A stretch of DNA of 64,000 nucleotides from Maricaulis sp963975345 (GTDB taxonomy: Bacteria; Pseudomonadota; Alphaproteobacteria; Caulobacterales; Maricaulaceae). Where the stretch lies: NCBI RefSeq assembly GCF_963975345.1, contig NZ_CAXBGE010000004.1:212679-276678 (forward strand), in the 5' to 3' direction. The notes under the pieces are model-generated. The model made no database searches and was not told the DNA's origin. It worked only from the letters and a program-made list of their open reading frames with translations. The stretch's first letter is position 1. Every line of letters begins with the position of its first letter. Below are positions 17,855 through 26,562 of this stretch, piece after piece. The position numbers and the translations under genes were made by a program.

Positions 17855-18787
17855 CTATTTCGGTTCTGGTCGTGAAAACATCAGCCTGCGGTCGATAGCT
17901 AACAGTACGCCTCCCGCAAGTAAAAGCGGAACGCCGCGCGTCAATTGATGCTCTGGCGTCAGCGCCTCGATGATGGTGACGTGGCCTGTCAGGCCGAATG
18001 CGTCATTGGAAAGCCCGTGTGCAAGGATAGCCGGCCACAGGCTACCGCCGCAACGCATCATCCCCCAGCTGGCAATCAACGACACGGCGATCGTGCCCAA
18101 CAGGAAGCTCGGCAGATAGGCCAGCGCATATTCAACCACGCCAAGCCGCTCGATCACGCCAGTCGTGACGTCGCGTGGCAGGTGCCAGAGACCCCATGCG
18201 ATGCCCACAATCAGCGCCGCCAGCGCCGGCGAATAGCGAATTTCCAGCTGTGGCGATGCAAAACCGCGCCAACCACCCTCCTCCAACAAAGCGCCCTGAT
18301 CGAGCAAGGCCGACAGCAATACCGCTGGGAATATAGTCAAAAACCCAGCTGTGGCAGGCGCAGTCAGCCCCGGTGTAGCCGAGCCTTGGCCGAGCGCAGC
18401 CGACCCTGCCAGAGCCAGCAGGCACAAAGCGATGACGGCGAAATAGGCCAGGACCGAGCCCTTAATCGTCGCTCCGGCTCCGATGGGCGAGAACCGCTTG
18501 AGCCATTGCTGCAACGCGCCCGAACGGTCGGGCCAAATCACCATTGTTGTCAGTCCAGCCAGCAGCGGTGCTGCCGAGCCGAGCAGCAAAAGCCAGAGCC
18601 CCGGCTCGACAGCGGCGAGCCTCACCATGTCGACCAGGCTGGATGTCCATGGGATTCCAGTCTGCGCGGAGGCAGCCCTCCCCATGCGCTCAAAATCCAT
18701 CAATCCACCGCCGGCCAGCAAATCGATCACCGGAATCACACCGAGCCAGGCAAAACACAGAAAATAAAAAGTCAATAGTTTCCGCAT
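17855..18787 (-). CDS. CPBP-family intramembrane protease
   Basis: A 310-residue integral membrane protein with seven or eight hydrophobic segments. The CPBP (Abi/Rce1-like) motifs are visible: EEGGWRG (EExxxR), WGLWHLP (HxxP) and HGLSNDAFG (HxxxN). Such glutamic-type proteases cleave within the membrane, or act as accessory factors in prenyl-protein and bacteriocin self-immunity contexts. The ATG at 18787 begins MRKLLTFYF; upstream in-frame sequence is not hydrophobic and reaches into the mazG promoter region. Monocistronic and convergent with the MBL gene. Confidence 0.85.
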   Translation of the reverse strand: MRKLLTFYFLCFAWLGVIPVIDLLAGGGLMDFERMGRAASAQTGIPWTSSLVDMVRLAAVEPGLWLLLLGSAAPLLAGLTTMVIWPDRSGALQQWLKRFSPIGAGATIKGSVLAYFAVIALCLLALAGSAALGQGSATPGLTAPATAGFLTIFPAVLLSALLDQGALLEEGGWRGFASPQLEIRYSPALAALIVGIAWGLWHLPRDVTTGVIERLGVVEYALAYLPSFLLGTIAVSLIASWGMMRCGGSLWPAILAHGLSNDAFGLTGHVTIIEALTPEHQLTRGVPLLLAGGVLLAIDRRLMFSRPEPK

Positions 18788-18966
18788 GATATTCCGCTCT
18801 CTGAATTCAAAAGCTTCGGTACGTCGGGTGTTAATTTTATTGGAGCTTGAAGTATCCCGGCGTGCCTTTCCAGTTAATCCTCGGCCATCCCGGTCATCGG
18901 GCATCGAATTTCCCACCCGATCCGGGCTAGGCTGGCGCATCACCAGCCAATCGAGTCGCTTTCGCC

Positions 18967-19794
18967 ATGACCCAAACGCCAGACGCCGCCCTCGTTCCGA
19001 TTGACCGCTTGATTGAGATCATGGCGTGTCTGCGCGATCCGGCCAGTGGCTGCCCTTGGGATCTGGAGCAGGACTTCAAATCCATCGCCGCATACACGGT
19101 GGAGGAAGCCTATGAAGTCGCGGATGCCATCGAGCGCGGGCAATATGACGAACTCAAGGACGAGCTCGGTGATCTTTTGCTCCAGGTCGTCTTCCATGCC
19201 CGCATGGCGCAGGAAGCCGGCCTGTTTGACTTCGACGGGGTTGCGGCCGCGATCAATGACAAGATGATCCGGCGTCATCCGCACGTGTTTGGCGATGCGG
19301 TTGAGCGTGACAGCGTGGCGCAGACTGTCGAATGGGAGGCGCAAAAGGCGCGCGAACGAGCCGCCAGCCCCAAGGGCGATGGCGTTCTGGCCGATATCCC
19401 CCTCGCCTTGCCGGCCGTCAAACGGGCCCAGAAACTGCAGGCGCGCGCGGCACGGGTCGGGTTTGATTGGCCCAATGCCGAGCAGGTGTTCGATAAAATC
19501 GACGAAGAGATCGGCGAGGTCAAAGCGGCGATTCGGTTAAATGATCCGGAAGAAATCGCCGAGGAAATTGGGGATTTGATGTTTGTTTGCACGAATTTGG
19601 GCCGCAAACTGAATGTAAACGTCGAAGCCGCAACGCGCAGTGCCAACGCCAAATTCGAGCGCCGTTTCAACTATATCGAACGCCGTCTCGCGGCCAAGGG
19701 CCGGCGGCCGGACGATGCGTCACTGGAGGAGATGGAAGCGCTCTGGGATGAAGCGAAGCAGATCGACAAGGCCAGCAAGAACCGCCCCGCTTAA
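18967..19794 (+). CDS. mazG: Nucleoside triphosphate pyrophosphohydrolase
   Basis: An all-alpha NTP pyrophosphatase that hydrolyses canonical and aberrant (d)NTPs to NMPs. It has two MazG domains. The first carries the CPWDLEQDFKSI start and the EExxE-type metal site (EEAYEVADAIE..ELKDELGDLL). The second, near residues 170-230, carries EEIGEVKAAI and EEIGDLMF. The length is typical at 275 residues. It is divergent from the CPBP gene, and its 3' end overlaps the hflX stop on the opposite strand by four bases. Confidence 0.94.
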   Translation: MTQTPDAALVPIDRLIEIMACLRDPASGCPWDLEQDFKSIAAYTVEEAYEVADAIERGQYDELKDELGDLLLQVVFHARMAQEAGLFDFDGVAAAINDKMIRRHPHVFGDAVERDSVAQTVEWEAQKARERAASPKGDGVLADIPLALPAVKRAQKLQARAARVGFDWPNAEQVFDKIDEEIGEVKAAIRLNDPEEIAEEIGDLMFVCTNLGRKLNVNVEAATRSANAKFERRFNYIERRLAAKGRRPDDASLEEMEALWDEAKQIDKASKNRPA

Positions 19795-21134
19795 TAGTCC
19801 TCGGTTTCCAGCGGCGGCAGAAAGCCCGCCAGCTCGGGAAACAGGGCTCTGAAACGGCCGGCATCGGAGGGTGACAATCGCACCCGCATCGTCGTCTCGC
19901 CGGTTTCGCTGTCCATCGTATCGCCGACAACTTCGCCATGCTGGTGCAACCAGGCCAAAGCTTTCGCCTGGTGCGGTGCCAAGAGCAATTGCAGGATCTC
20001 GGAATCGGCAGCCAGTGCGGTCTCGATGGCGGTGAGCAAGGCTTCAAGCCCGGTGCCGTCAACCGCGGACGTTGCCAGCTTTACCGGCAGGCCGGCCTTG
20101 GTATTGGCAATCTCGAGCCTGAGCGTCACATCATCATTGGCCTCGGCATCGAGGCGATCAATCTTGTTCCAAGCCTCGATCATGCGCTGATCATGATCCG
20201 GTCCGGCTTCGATTTCGTCGAGCACGCTTTCGACATCGCCGATGCGGCCGTCGCGGTCGGGATCAGAAGCATCGATCACGTGAACCAACAGATCAGCCTC
20301 ACGCACTTCTTCCAAGGTCGCGCGGAATGCGGCAATCAGCTCGGTCGGCAGATCGGTGATGAAGCCGACCGTGTCCGAGAGTAAAACCTTGGTGCCGCGC
20401 GGCAATTCCAGCGCCCTCACCGTCGGATCGAGCGTGGCGAACGGCATGTCCTGCGCGAGAACATCCGCGCCGGTCAGGCGATTGAACAGGGTCGATTTGC
20501 CGGTATTGGTATAACCGACCAAAGCGATGACCGGGATCGGCACTTCCTGGCGCTTGGAGCGGTGCAGATTGCGGGTCCGGCGCACCTCGTCGAGCGCACG
20601 GCGCAGCTTGACCATCTTGTCGTCAATGATGCGCCGGTCGGTTTCGATCTGGGTTTCACCGGGGCCGGACATGACCCCACCGCCGCCGCGCTGGCGTTCG
20701 AGGTGTGTCCAGGTACGAACCAGGCGCGATCGCTCATAGGAGAGCCGCGCCAGTTCAACCTGCAGACCGCCCTCCTTGGTGCGGGCGCGCTGGCCGAAGA
20801 TTTCGAGGATCAGCCCGGTGCGGTCAATGACCTTCACATCCCAGGACTTCTCGAGATTGCGCTGTTGCACCGGCGAGAGGCTGGCATCGACGACGGCCAC
20901 GCTTGCTTCGCCAGCGACGATCCGCTCGCGCAATTCTTCAACCTTGCCGGATCCGAAATAGCGCGAGGATTCAATCTTGCGCAGAGGCGTAACAAAAGCT
21001 TCGGCCACGACGAGGTCGAGCGCCTCGGCCAAGCCACAAGCCTCCTCCAGGCGCGCTTCGGAGCGTGCCAGTCGATCCCGGGTGACGGGATGAATAATAA
21101 TGGCGCGGATAGGTGGCGCCTCGCGTTCAATCAA
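19791..21134 (-). CDS. hflX: Ribosome-associated GTPase
   Basis: An Obg-HflX superfamily GTPase that splits or rescues stalled ribosomes. The HflX N-domain precedes a G domain with G1 GYTNTGKSTLFN and G3 DTVGF. A Gly-rich basic loop (RQRGGGGVMSGPGE) is also characteristic. The 447-residue length is normal. It is translationally coupled to hfq by an ATGA overlap, the arrangement conserved across proteobacteria. Confidence 0.95.
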   Translation of the reverse strand: MIEREAPPIRAIIIHPVTRDRLARSEARLEEACGLAEALDLVVAEAFVTPLRKIESSRYFGSGKVEELRERIVAGEASVAVVDASLSPVQQRNLEKSWDVKVIDRTGLILEIFGQRARTKEGGLQVELARLSYERSRLVRTWTHLERQRGGGGVMSGPGETQIETDRRIIDDKMVKLRRALDEVRRTRNLHRSKRQEVPIPVIALVGYTNTGKSTLFNRLTGADVLAQDMPFATLDPTVRALELPRGTKVLLSDTVGFITDLPTELIAAFRATLEEVREADLLVHVIDASDPDRDGRIGDVESVLDEIEAGPDHDQRMIEAWNKIDRLDAEANDDVTLRLEIANTKAGLPVKLATSAVDGTGLEALLTAIETALAADSEILQLLLAPHQAKALAWLHQHGEVVGDTMDSETGETTMRVRLSPSDAGRFRALFPELAGFLPPLETEDY

Positions 21135-21406
21135 TCGGTGAAGCTCTCGGGCTCTGCTTCGTCATCATCGGTCCGCTCGGCCTCGAACAGAGAGACCGGC
21201 TGGGCTGGCATGATGGTCGAAATGGCGTGCTTGTATACCAGCTGCGATAAGCCGTCCCGGCGAAGCAGGACGCAGAAATTATCGAACCACGTTACCACAC
21301 CCTGTAGCTTTACGCCATTGATGAGAAAAATGGTCAGCGGCGTTTTCGTCTTGCGCACTGAATTGAGGAAGACGTCCTGAAGGTTTTGTTTTTTATCTTG
21401 AGACAT
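21131..21406 (-). CDS. hfq: RNA chaperone Hfq
   Basis: A hexameric Sm-like RNA chaperone mediating sRNA-mRNA pairing. The Sm1 motif (NLQDVFLNSVRK..TIFLINGVKLQG) and Sm2 (YKHAISTI) are intact, with an acidic 20-residue tail. The ATG at 21406 (MSQDKKQNLQ) is used; the upstream in-frame ATG at 21460 would add an unrelated 18-residue leader. It overlaps hflX downstream and lies 108 bp after the aminotransferase gene. Confidence 0.97.
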   Translation of the reverse strand: MSQDKKQNLQDVFLNSVRKTKTPLTIFLINGVKLQGVVTWFDNFCVLLRRDGLSQLVYKHAISTIMPAQPVSLFEAERTDDDEAEPESFTD

Positions 21407-21514
21407 GTTTGCTCCGCGTGCACCGCACCATAATAGCGATTCGGCTGTCAGCCTATACAAGGCAAGGCCTTAGCTGCAACCGCCCCGTTGCAACCGCCCG
21501 ACCTAACAAGCGGT

Positions 21515-22363
21515 TCAGGCGCTGTCGAGATAAGCTTGCCGCAGCGCTGTCGCGACCGAACCCGGCGCACCATTGCCAACCGGCCGGCCGTCGATCCGTA
21601 CGATGGGCGTGACATAGGAGGTGGCAGAGGTCATGAAGGCCTCGCGCGCCGACACCGCCTCGTCGACAGAAAACGCTCGCTCTTCAATCACATAACCGAG
21701 TTCTTCAGCCTGTCTCATCAAACTTGCGCGGGTGATGCCGTGCAAAATGCCCTGGTCGGCCTGGCGCGTCACCAGGCGGCCGTCCGCTGTGACGATCCAG
21801 GCATTGGTCGAGCTACCTTCGGTCACAAGCCCGCTGCTATCGACAAGCCAAGCCTCGACAGCGCCCGCCTCGATGGCGGCCTGCTTGGCCAAGACATTGG
21901 GCAAGAGATTGACGGTCTTGATATCGCAGCGACCCCATCGCAGGTCGGGCGTGGTGATGACCCCTACCCCGGCATCGGCGCGGAGCTGGGCGGCCACCCT
22001 GTCCAGCCGCTTTGAGGTCAAGACGAGTGTCGGGCGTGTTCCGGCGGCCGGAAAGGCATGATCACGGCGGGCGCGGCCACGCGATATTTGCAGATAAACC
22101 AGGCCGTCACGCAGGCGGTTGCGCCGTAAAAGCTCGCCGATCAATAACTGATAGCCAGCGCGTGATTTCGGATTGGCAATGCGCAATTCGCCGAGCGAAC
22201 GCTCAAGACGCGCGAAATGCCCATCGGCATCGAGCAATTGGCCGTCGCGCACGCTCCAGACCTCATAAATCGCATCGCCAAATTGAAAGCCGCGATCCTC
22301 GACATGGACCACCGCCTCGTCATGGGGCAGGAAACGCCCGTCTACATAGGCAAAACGCGTCAC
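21515..22363 (-). CDS. dat: Class IV aminotransferase, D-amino acid transaminase type
   Basis: A PLP-dependent fold-type IV enzyme, 282 residues, interconverting D-amino acids and 2-oxo acids; it likely supplies D-Ala or D-Glu. The signature EDRGFQFGDAIYEVW near the N-terminus, the Lys region DIKTVNLLPNVLAK and the phosphate-binding VTEGSSTNAW match Dat proteins. Branched-chain transaminase and aminodeoxychorismate lyase are alternatives within the family. Four bases separate it from trkH upstream, and it lies in the ntr-trk-dat-hfq series typical of alphaproteobacteria. Confidence 0.88.
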   Translation of the reverse strand: MTRFAYVDGRFLPHDEAVVHVEDRGFQFGDAIYEVWSVRDGQLLDADGHFARLERSLGELRIANPKSRAGYQLLIGELLRRNRLRDGLVYLQISRGRARRDHAFPAAGTRPTLVLTSKRLDRVAAQLRADAGVGVITTPDLRWGRCDIKTVNLLPNVLAKQAAIEAGAVEAWLVDSSGLVTEGSSTNAWIVTADGRLVTRQADQGILHGITRASLMRQAEELGYVIEERAFSVDEAVSAREAFMTSATSYVTPIVRIDGRPVGNGAPGSVATALRQAYLDSA

Positions 22364-22367
22364 TGGC

Positions 22368-23771
22368 TCACTTCCTGATAAACAGTGCCCACACGGCCGC
22401 CAAGGCCGCCAGCACTTCCAAACGCCCCAAAATCATGGCCGGAATGAGGACGAGTTTCGCCGCGTCGGTCATCATCTCCCAATCCCAGCCAATCGCCGCT
22501 TCCTGATAGAGCGGCCCGATATTCGCCAGCGCCGCAGCCATGGCGATAAAGCTATGTTCGAAGTCGAGCCCGGCCAAAGTCAACAGGACGGTGCCAATTC
22601 CCAGCGCAAACAGGAATGCCAGGACATAGGACCAGATCGCGATCAGGGCCCGATCCGGAGCCGGCCGGTCGCGAAACTGCATCGACTGCACGATTGAAGG
22701 ATCCGCCAGCCGCGCCAGCTCGGCCCCCATCCGCTTCCATAGCAGCATGATGCGGGAGATTTTGATCCCGCCCGTCGTCGATCCGGCAGCACCCCCGATC
22801 ATCGCCATGAAAATCGCGGCCACCAAAACCGGCATCTCGGCAGCACCATAGGCATAGCCGCTTGTGGTGACGACAAACACTGATCGGGCCAGGTCCTGAA
22901 AGACATCTCCCGGGCTGGCGAGAATGAAGAAGCCAGCCAGCACCGCCACCATGATACCCAGACCGGCCAGATCCGGATCGCCCCAGGCTTTGCGGTCGCG
23001 CAAGGCATCCCAGAATAGTGACAAGTTCACCGCCCCGATCAGACAGCCCCCCATCACCAACAGGACCGAGACGGCGCCCAGATGCGCCTCCAACCCGCCA
23101 GAGAAAGGCGCATAGCCACCGGTCGAGATTGAGCCGAAGGCCAGAACAATCGCCGGGAAGGCGCCATTGCCCGCCAGCACCAGCCCGAGCCAGATCACGC
23201 TCGTCAGCACGGAATAGACCAGGAAAATCCGCGATGCGGCGATGCGCAGATGCGAGAAGACGTCATCGGGCCGGATCGTTAGCAGGGTCGAGCGGCGTAT
23301 CGCCGGAATCTCGCGATCAAGCGCGGCGAAAACGGCGATTGCCAGCAGGACCGTCGCAAATCCGCCCAACCAGGACAGGACGGCGCGCCACAGCACCAGC
23401 GAGCGGGGCAGATCTTCCGGCGGCAGCAGGATGGCACCGGTCGTGGTCACCGATGAATAGGCCTCGAACAGGGAATCGACTGGGTCGAAATAGCCCGACA
23501 GGAAGAAGGGAACTGCCGCCAGCAAAGGGATGGTGATCCAGGCCAACAGGCCCAGAACCAATGCGTCGAGCGCACTCGCGCCGCCGGGCATGCTGCGTGT
23601 CGCCGCCAGGACGAGGAAGCCTGGTACGAGACCGAGAACGGTCGTCACCCCAAACAGCGGAGCGAGATGCCGTTCGCCCAGCCCGAAGGCCGCCAACCCG
23701 ACGAGGGCAGCCACCAGCCCAAGGGCGACCCAGAGCGCTGCGAGCGGGCGAAGAAGCGCGGCCAGGGACAT
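22368..23771 (-). CDS. trkH: Potassium uptake channel subunit TrkH
   Basis: A membrane pore subunit of the Trk potassium system, 467 residues, with four M1-P-M2 repeats. Selectivity-filter glycines are visible in segments such as VTTTGAIL, ISTGGYAPF and TTSGYAYG, together with GGAAGSTTGGIK. It works with the cytoplasmic TrkA encoded five bases upstream. The length and hydrophobic profile are normal for TrkH. Confidence 0.93.
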   Translation of the reverse strand: MSLAALLRPLAALWVALGLVAALVGLAAFGLGERHLAPLFGVTTVLGLVPGFLVLAATRSMPGGASALDALVLGLLAWITIPLLAAVPFFLSGYFDPVDSLFEAYSSVTTTGAILLPPEDLPRSLVLWRAVLSWLGGFATVLLAIAVFAALDREIPAIRRSTLLTIRPDDVFSHLRIAASRIFLVYSVLTSVIWLGLVLAGNGAFPAIVLAFGSISTGGYAPFSGGLEAHLGAVSVLLVMGGCLIGAVNLSLFWDALRDRKAWGDPDLAGLGIMVAVLAGFFILASPGDVFQDLARSVFVVTTSGYAYGAAEMPVLVAAIFMAMIGGAAGSTTGGIKISRIMLLWKRMGAELARLADPSIVQSMQFRDRPAPDRALIAIWSYVLAFLFALGIGTVLLTLAGLDFEHSFIAMAAALANIGPLYQEAAIGWDWEMMTDAAKLVLIPAMILGRLEVLAALAAVWALFIRK

Positions 23772-23776
23772 GGCGG

Positions 23777-25150
23777 CTAGAAATATTCCAAGCTGACCCG
23801 AAACAGGTGTTCGACCTTCGGGATCAGAGCGGTATTGCAGAACAGCAATACGCGGTCATTTTCGCGGATCCGGCCCTCGTCACAAGGCAAGATGACTCGA
23901 TCACCACGCACGACAGCGCACAGCGCCACGCCATCGGGCAGCTCCAGCGTGTCGAGCGATTTTCCGACCAGTGGTGATGTTGACAGGGCGATGCCCTCAA
24001 GCGCTTCGGCCAGTCCGCCACCGAGGCTCTGCAGACCGGTAATCCGGCCACGGCGGATGTGCTGCAGGATGATCGAGACGGTGGTTGCTCGCGGATCGAT
24101 CAGCACGTCGATACCCAGCGCTTCGCGCAGCGATTCAAACGCGCGTTCATTGACCAGGCTCAGGGCCCGCTTGGCGCCCTCGCGCTTGGCCATGACCGCG
24201 GACAGCAAGTTGACCTTGTCGTCATTGGTGACGCAAACGACGAGCTCGGCATCGGGAACGCCGGCTTCACGCATCAGCCGGGCATCGAGTCCATCGCCGT
24301 GCAGGACAACGGTTTTCTTGAGCTTCTCGGCGGCAAATTCCGCGTGTTCCTTGCTGGCTTCGACCAGCCGCACCTTGACGCCGTCGGCCCGTTCGAGCGC
24401 GCGGGCGACATAAACGCCGATATTGCCAGCTCCGATCACCACGACGCGGCGAATTTTTTCAGCGCTGCGGCCGAAAATATCGAGCATGCGTTTGACATGC
24501 GCGCTCTCGGTGACGACATAAACGTCATCGCCCGCCAAGAGCGGATCGGTCCGTTTCGGGATGAATAGGGTCTGTTCGCGCTGCACGCCGACCACGGCGA
24601 CGCGCAGATCGGGAAATAATTCCATCAATTGTTCGGTCGTCGAACCGGCGACGGGCGAATTCTCGTCCAGCCGCAGACCGAGCAATTGTACCCGTCCGCC
24701 GGAGAAGACGGCGGTGTTGAAGGCGCCCGGCGTCTCGACCCGTTGCAGGATGGCGCGTCCGACCTCCAGCTCTGGCGAGATCACGACATCGACCGGCAGA
24801 TTGCCGGTGCTGAACAGATCACCCCAAGCCGGGTCGAGATAGTTTTGGGCCCGTACCCGTGCGATCCGCATCGGGGTGTTGAACAGGGAATGGGCGACCT
24901 GGCAGGCGACCATATTGGTTTCGTCAGAATGGGTCACGGCGACCAGAAGATCGGCTTCTGCAGCCCCAGCCCGTTGCAGCACGTCAGGATGGGAGCCGTG
25001 CCCGACCACGCCGCGCACATCCAGCTCGGTGACGACACTGTCGATCAGCCGCGGTGACCAGTCGACCACAGTCACCGCATTGCCCTCGCGGGCCAGGGCG
25101 CGGGCAATCCCGACGCCGACCTGCCCTGCTCCGCAAACGATCGCCTTCAT
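23777..25150 (-). CDS. trkA: Trk system NAD-binding regulatory protein TrkA
   Basis: A cytoplasmic gating subunit with two RCK units, each a Rossmann NAD-binding domain plus TrkA-C. The dinucleotide motifs are GAGQVGVGIARAL (residues 7-19) and GAGNIGVYVARAL near 240. It binds NADH/NAD or ATP/ADP and controls TrkH. The start overlaps the ntrX stop by four bases, so potassium uptake is transcriptionally linked to the NtrYX two-component system here. Confidence 0.95.
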   Translation of the reverse strand: MKAIVCGAGQVGVGIARALAREGNAVTVVDWSPRLIDSVVTELDVRGVVGHGSHPDVLQRAGAAEADLLVAVTHSDETNMVACQVAHSLFNTPMRIARVRAQNYLDPAWGDLFSTGNLPVDVVISPELEVGRAILQRVETPGAFNTAVFSGGRVQLLGLRLDENSPVAGSTTEQLMELFPDLRVAVVGVQREQTLFIPKRTDPLLAGDDVYVVTESAHVKRMLDIFGRSAEKIRRVVVIGAGNIGVYVARALERADGVKVRLVEASKEHAEFAAEKLKKTVVLHGDGLDARLMREAGVPDAELVVCVTNDDKVNLLSAVMAKREGAKRALSLVNERAFESLREALGIDVLIDPRATTVSIILQHIRRGRITGLQSLGGGLAEALEGIALSTSPLVGKSLDTLELPDGVALCAVVRGDRVILPCDEGRIRENDRVLLFCNTALIPKVEHLFRVSLEYF

Positions 25151-26559
25151 GATGTCCTGTCCGTTGGCCCGCTCGCTGCCGGCTCACGCAGATTGCCGCC
25201 GACGCTGAGTGATTTCAATTTCCGGTGCAGCGCCGAGCGCTCCATCCCGATGAATGCCGCAGTTCGCGAGATATTGCCACCGAAACGGTCGATTTGAGCG
25301 CGCAGATATTCACGTTCGAAATTCTCGCGCGCTTCGCGCAGCGACAGGGCAATCATCTTCTCCGCGTCGAAACCGGCTTCCGTCGAGTCGCGGGTCACGA
25401 CTTCTGACGGCAACGAATCCAGCGTGATCGGTGCCGATTGTGACCCCGTCGCCAAGATTAGCAGGCGTTCGATATTATTGCGCAACTGACGCACATTGCC
25501 CGGCCAGCCGTGCGCCTGGAGCGCTGCCATCACATCGTCGCCAAACTCCCGTCTCGGCAGGCCCGCCGAATGGGTCAGGCGGCCGACAAAATGGCCCACG
25601 AGTTCGGGGATATCCTCGCGCCGATCGGCCAGAGGCGGCACGACGACCGGGACGACGGCCAGGCGATGGTAAAGATCCTCGCGGAAGGCGCCCGCCTCAA
25701 TCCGGGTGCGCAATTCCTGCGACGAACTGGATATGACGCGGACATTGACCATGACATCCGCGGCCCCGCCGATGCGGCGGAAGCGCTGTTCGACCAGCAG
25801 CCGCAGCAGTTTCGACTGGGTCTCGCGCGGCATGTCGGCGATCTCATCGAGAAACAGCGTGCCGCCATGGGCGCGTTCAAGCAAACCGACCCGTTTGATG
25901 CTGCCATCCGCATTCTCGCGGCCGAACAATTCTTCCTCGAACTCGTCGGGCGACATGCCCGGCGCGCTGACGGCGACGAAATCAGCACCGGCGCGGGGTG
26001 ATTTTTCGTGTATCAGACGCGCGACCAATTCCTTGCCAGCGCCCGAGGGCCCCTTGATCAGAACGCGGCTATTGGTCGGCCCCACCCGTTCGATCAATTG
26101 TCGCATCTGGACGATCAGAGTCGAGGTTCCGATCAACGTGTCCTGGACATCGCTGCGGGCGCGCAATTGCGCATTTTCAGACCGCAAGCGGCTGGTCTCC
26201 AACGCCCGTGACAGGGTCAGCAGCAGCTTGTCACTCTTGAACGGCTTTTCGATGAAGTCATAGGCGCCCTTGCGGATAGCCGCCACGGCGGTCTCAATCG
26301 TGCCGTGGCCGGAAATGACGATGATCGGCAGATCGGGATCGATCGCGCGAAACTCATCAAGCAATTCAAGCCCGTCCAGACGGCTTCCCTGCAACCAGAC
26401 GTCAAGGATGATCAGGGAAGGCTGACGGGCTTGAAATTCCTTCAATGCGCCGTCGGAATCGGCCGCGCCGCGCGTCTCATAGCCCTCATCCTCGAGCAGA
26501 CCACCAATCAGGTCCCGGATATCCGCTTCGTCATCCACAATCAGGATGTCACGTGCCAT
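25147..26559 (-). CDS. ntrX: NtrX response regulator
   Basis: A 470-residue regulator: receiver domain (phospho-acceptor Asp in LIILDVWLQG), AAA+ domain with Walker A GPSGAGKELVAR and Walker B GTLFLDEIADM, and a C-terminal Fis-type helix-turn-helix (NISRTAAFIGMERSALHRKL). The sigma-54 contact loop GAFTGA is missing; the segment reads GRENADGSIKRVG. The same loss is known in alphaproteobacterial NtrX, which acts on envelope, nitrogen and redox genes without a clear sigma-54 requirement. It sits three bases after ntrY and overlaps trkA. Confidence 0.94.
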   Translation of the reverse strand: MARDILIVDDEADIRDLIGGLLEDEGYETRGAADSDGALKEFQARQPSLIILDVWLQGSRLDGLELLDEFRAIDPDLPIIVISGHGTIETAVAAIRKGAYDFIEKPFKSDKLLLTLSRALETSRLRSENAQLRARSDVQDTLIGTSTLIVQMRQLIERVGPTNSRVLIKGPSGAGKELVARLIHEKSPRAGADFVAVSAPGMSPDEFEEELFGRENADGSIKRVGLLERAHGGTLFLDEIADMPRETQSKLLRLLVEQRFRRIGGAADVMVNVRVISSSSQELRTRIEAGAFREDLYHRLAVVPVVVPPLADRREDIPELVGHFVGRLTHSAGLPRREFGDDVMAALQAHGWPGNVRQLRNNIERLLILATGSQSAPITLDSLPSEVVTRDSTEAGFDAEKMIALSLREARENFEREYLRAQIDRFGGNISRTAAFIGMERSALHRKLKSLSVGGNLREPAASGPTDRTS

Positions 26560-26562
26560 CGG

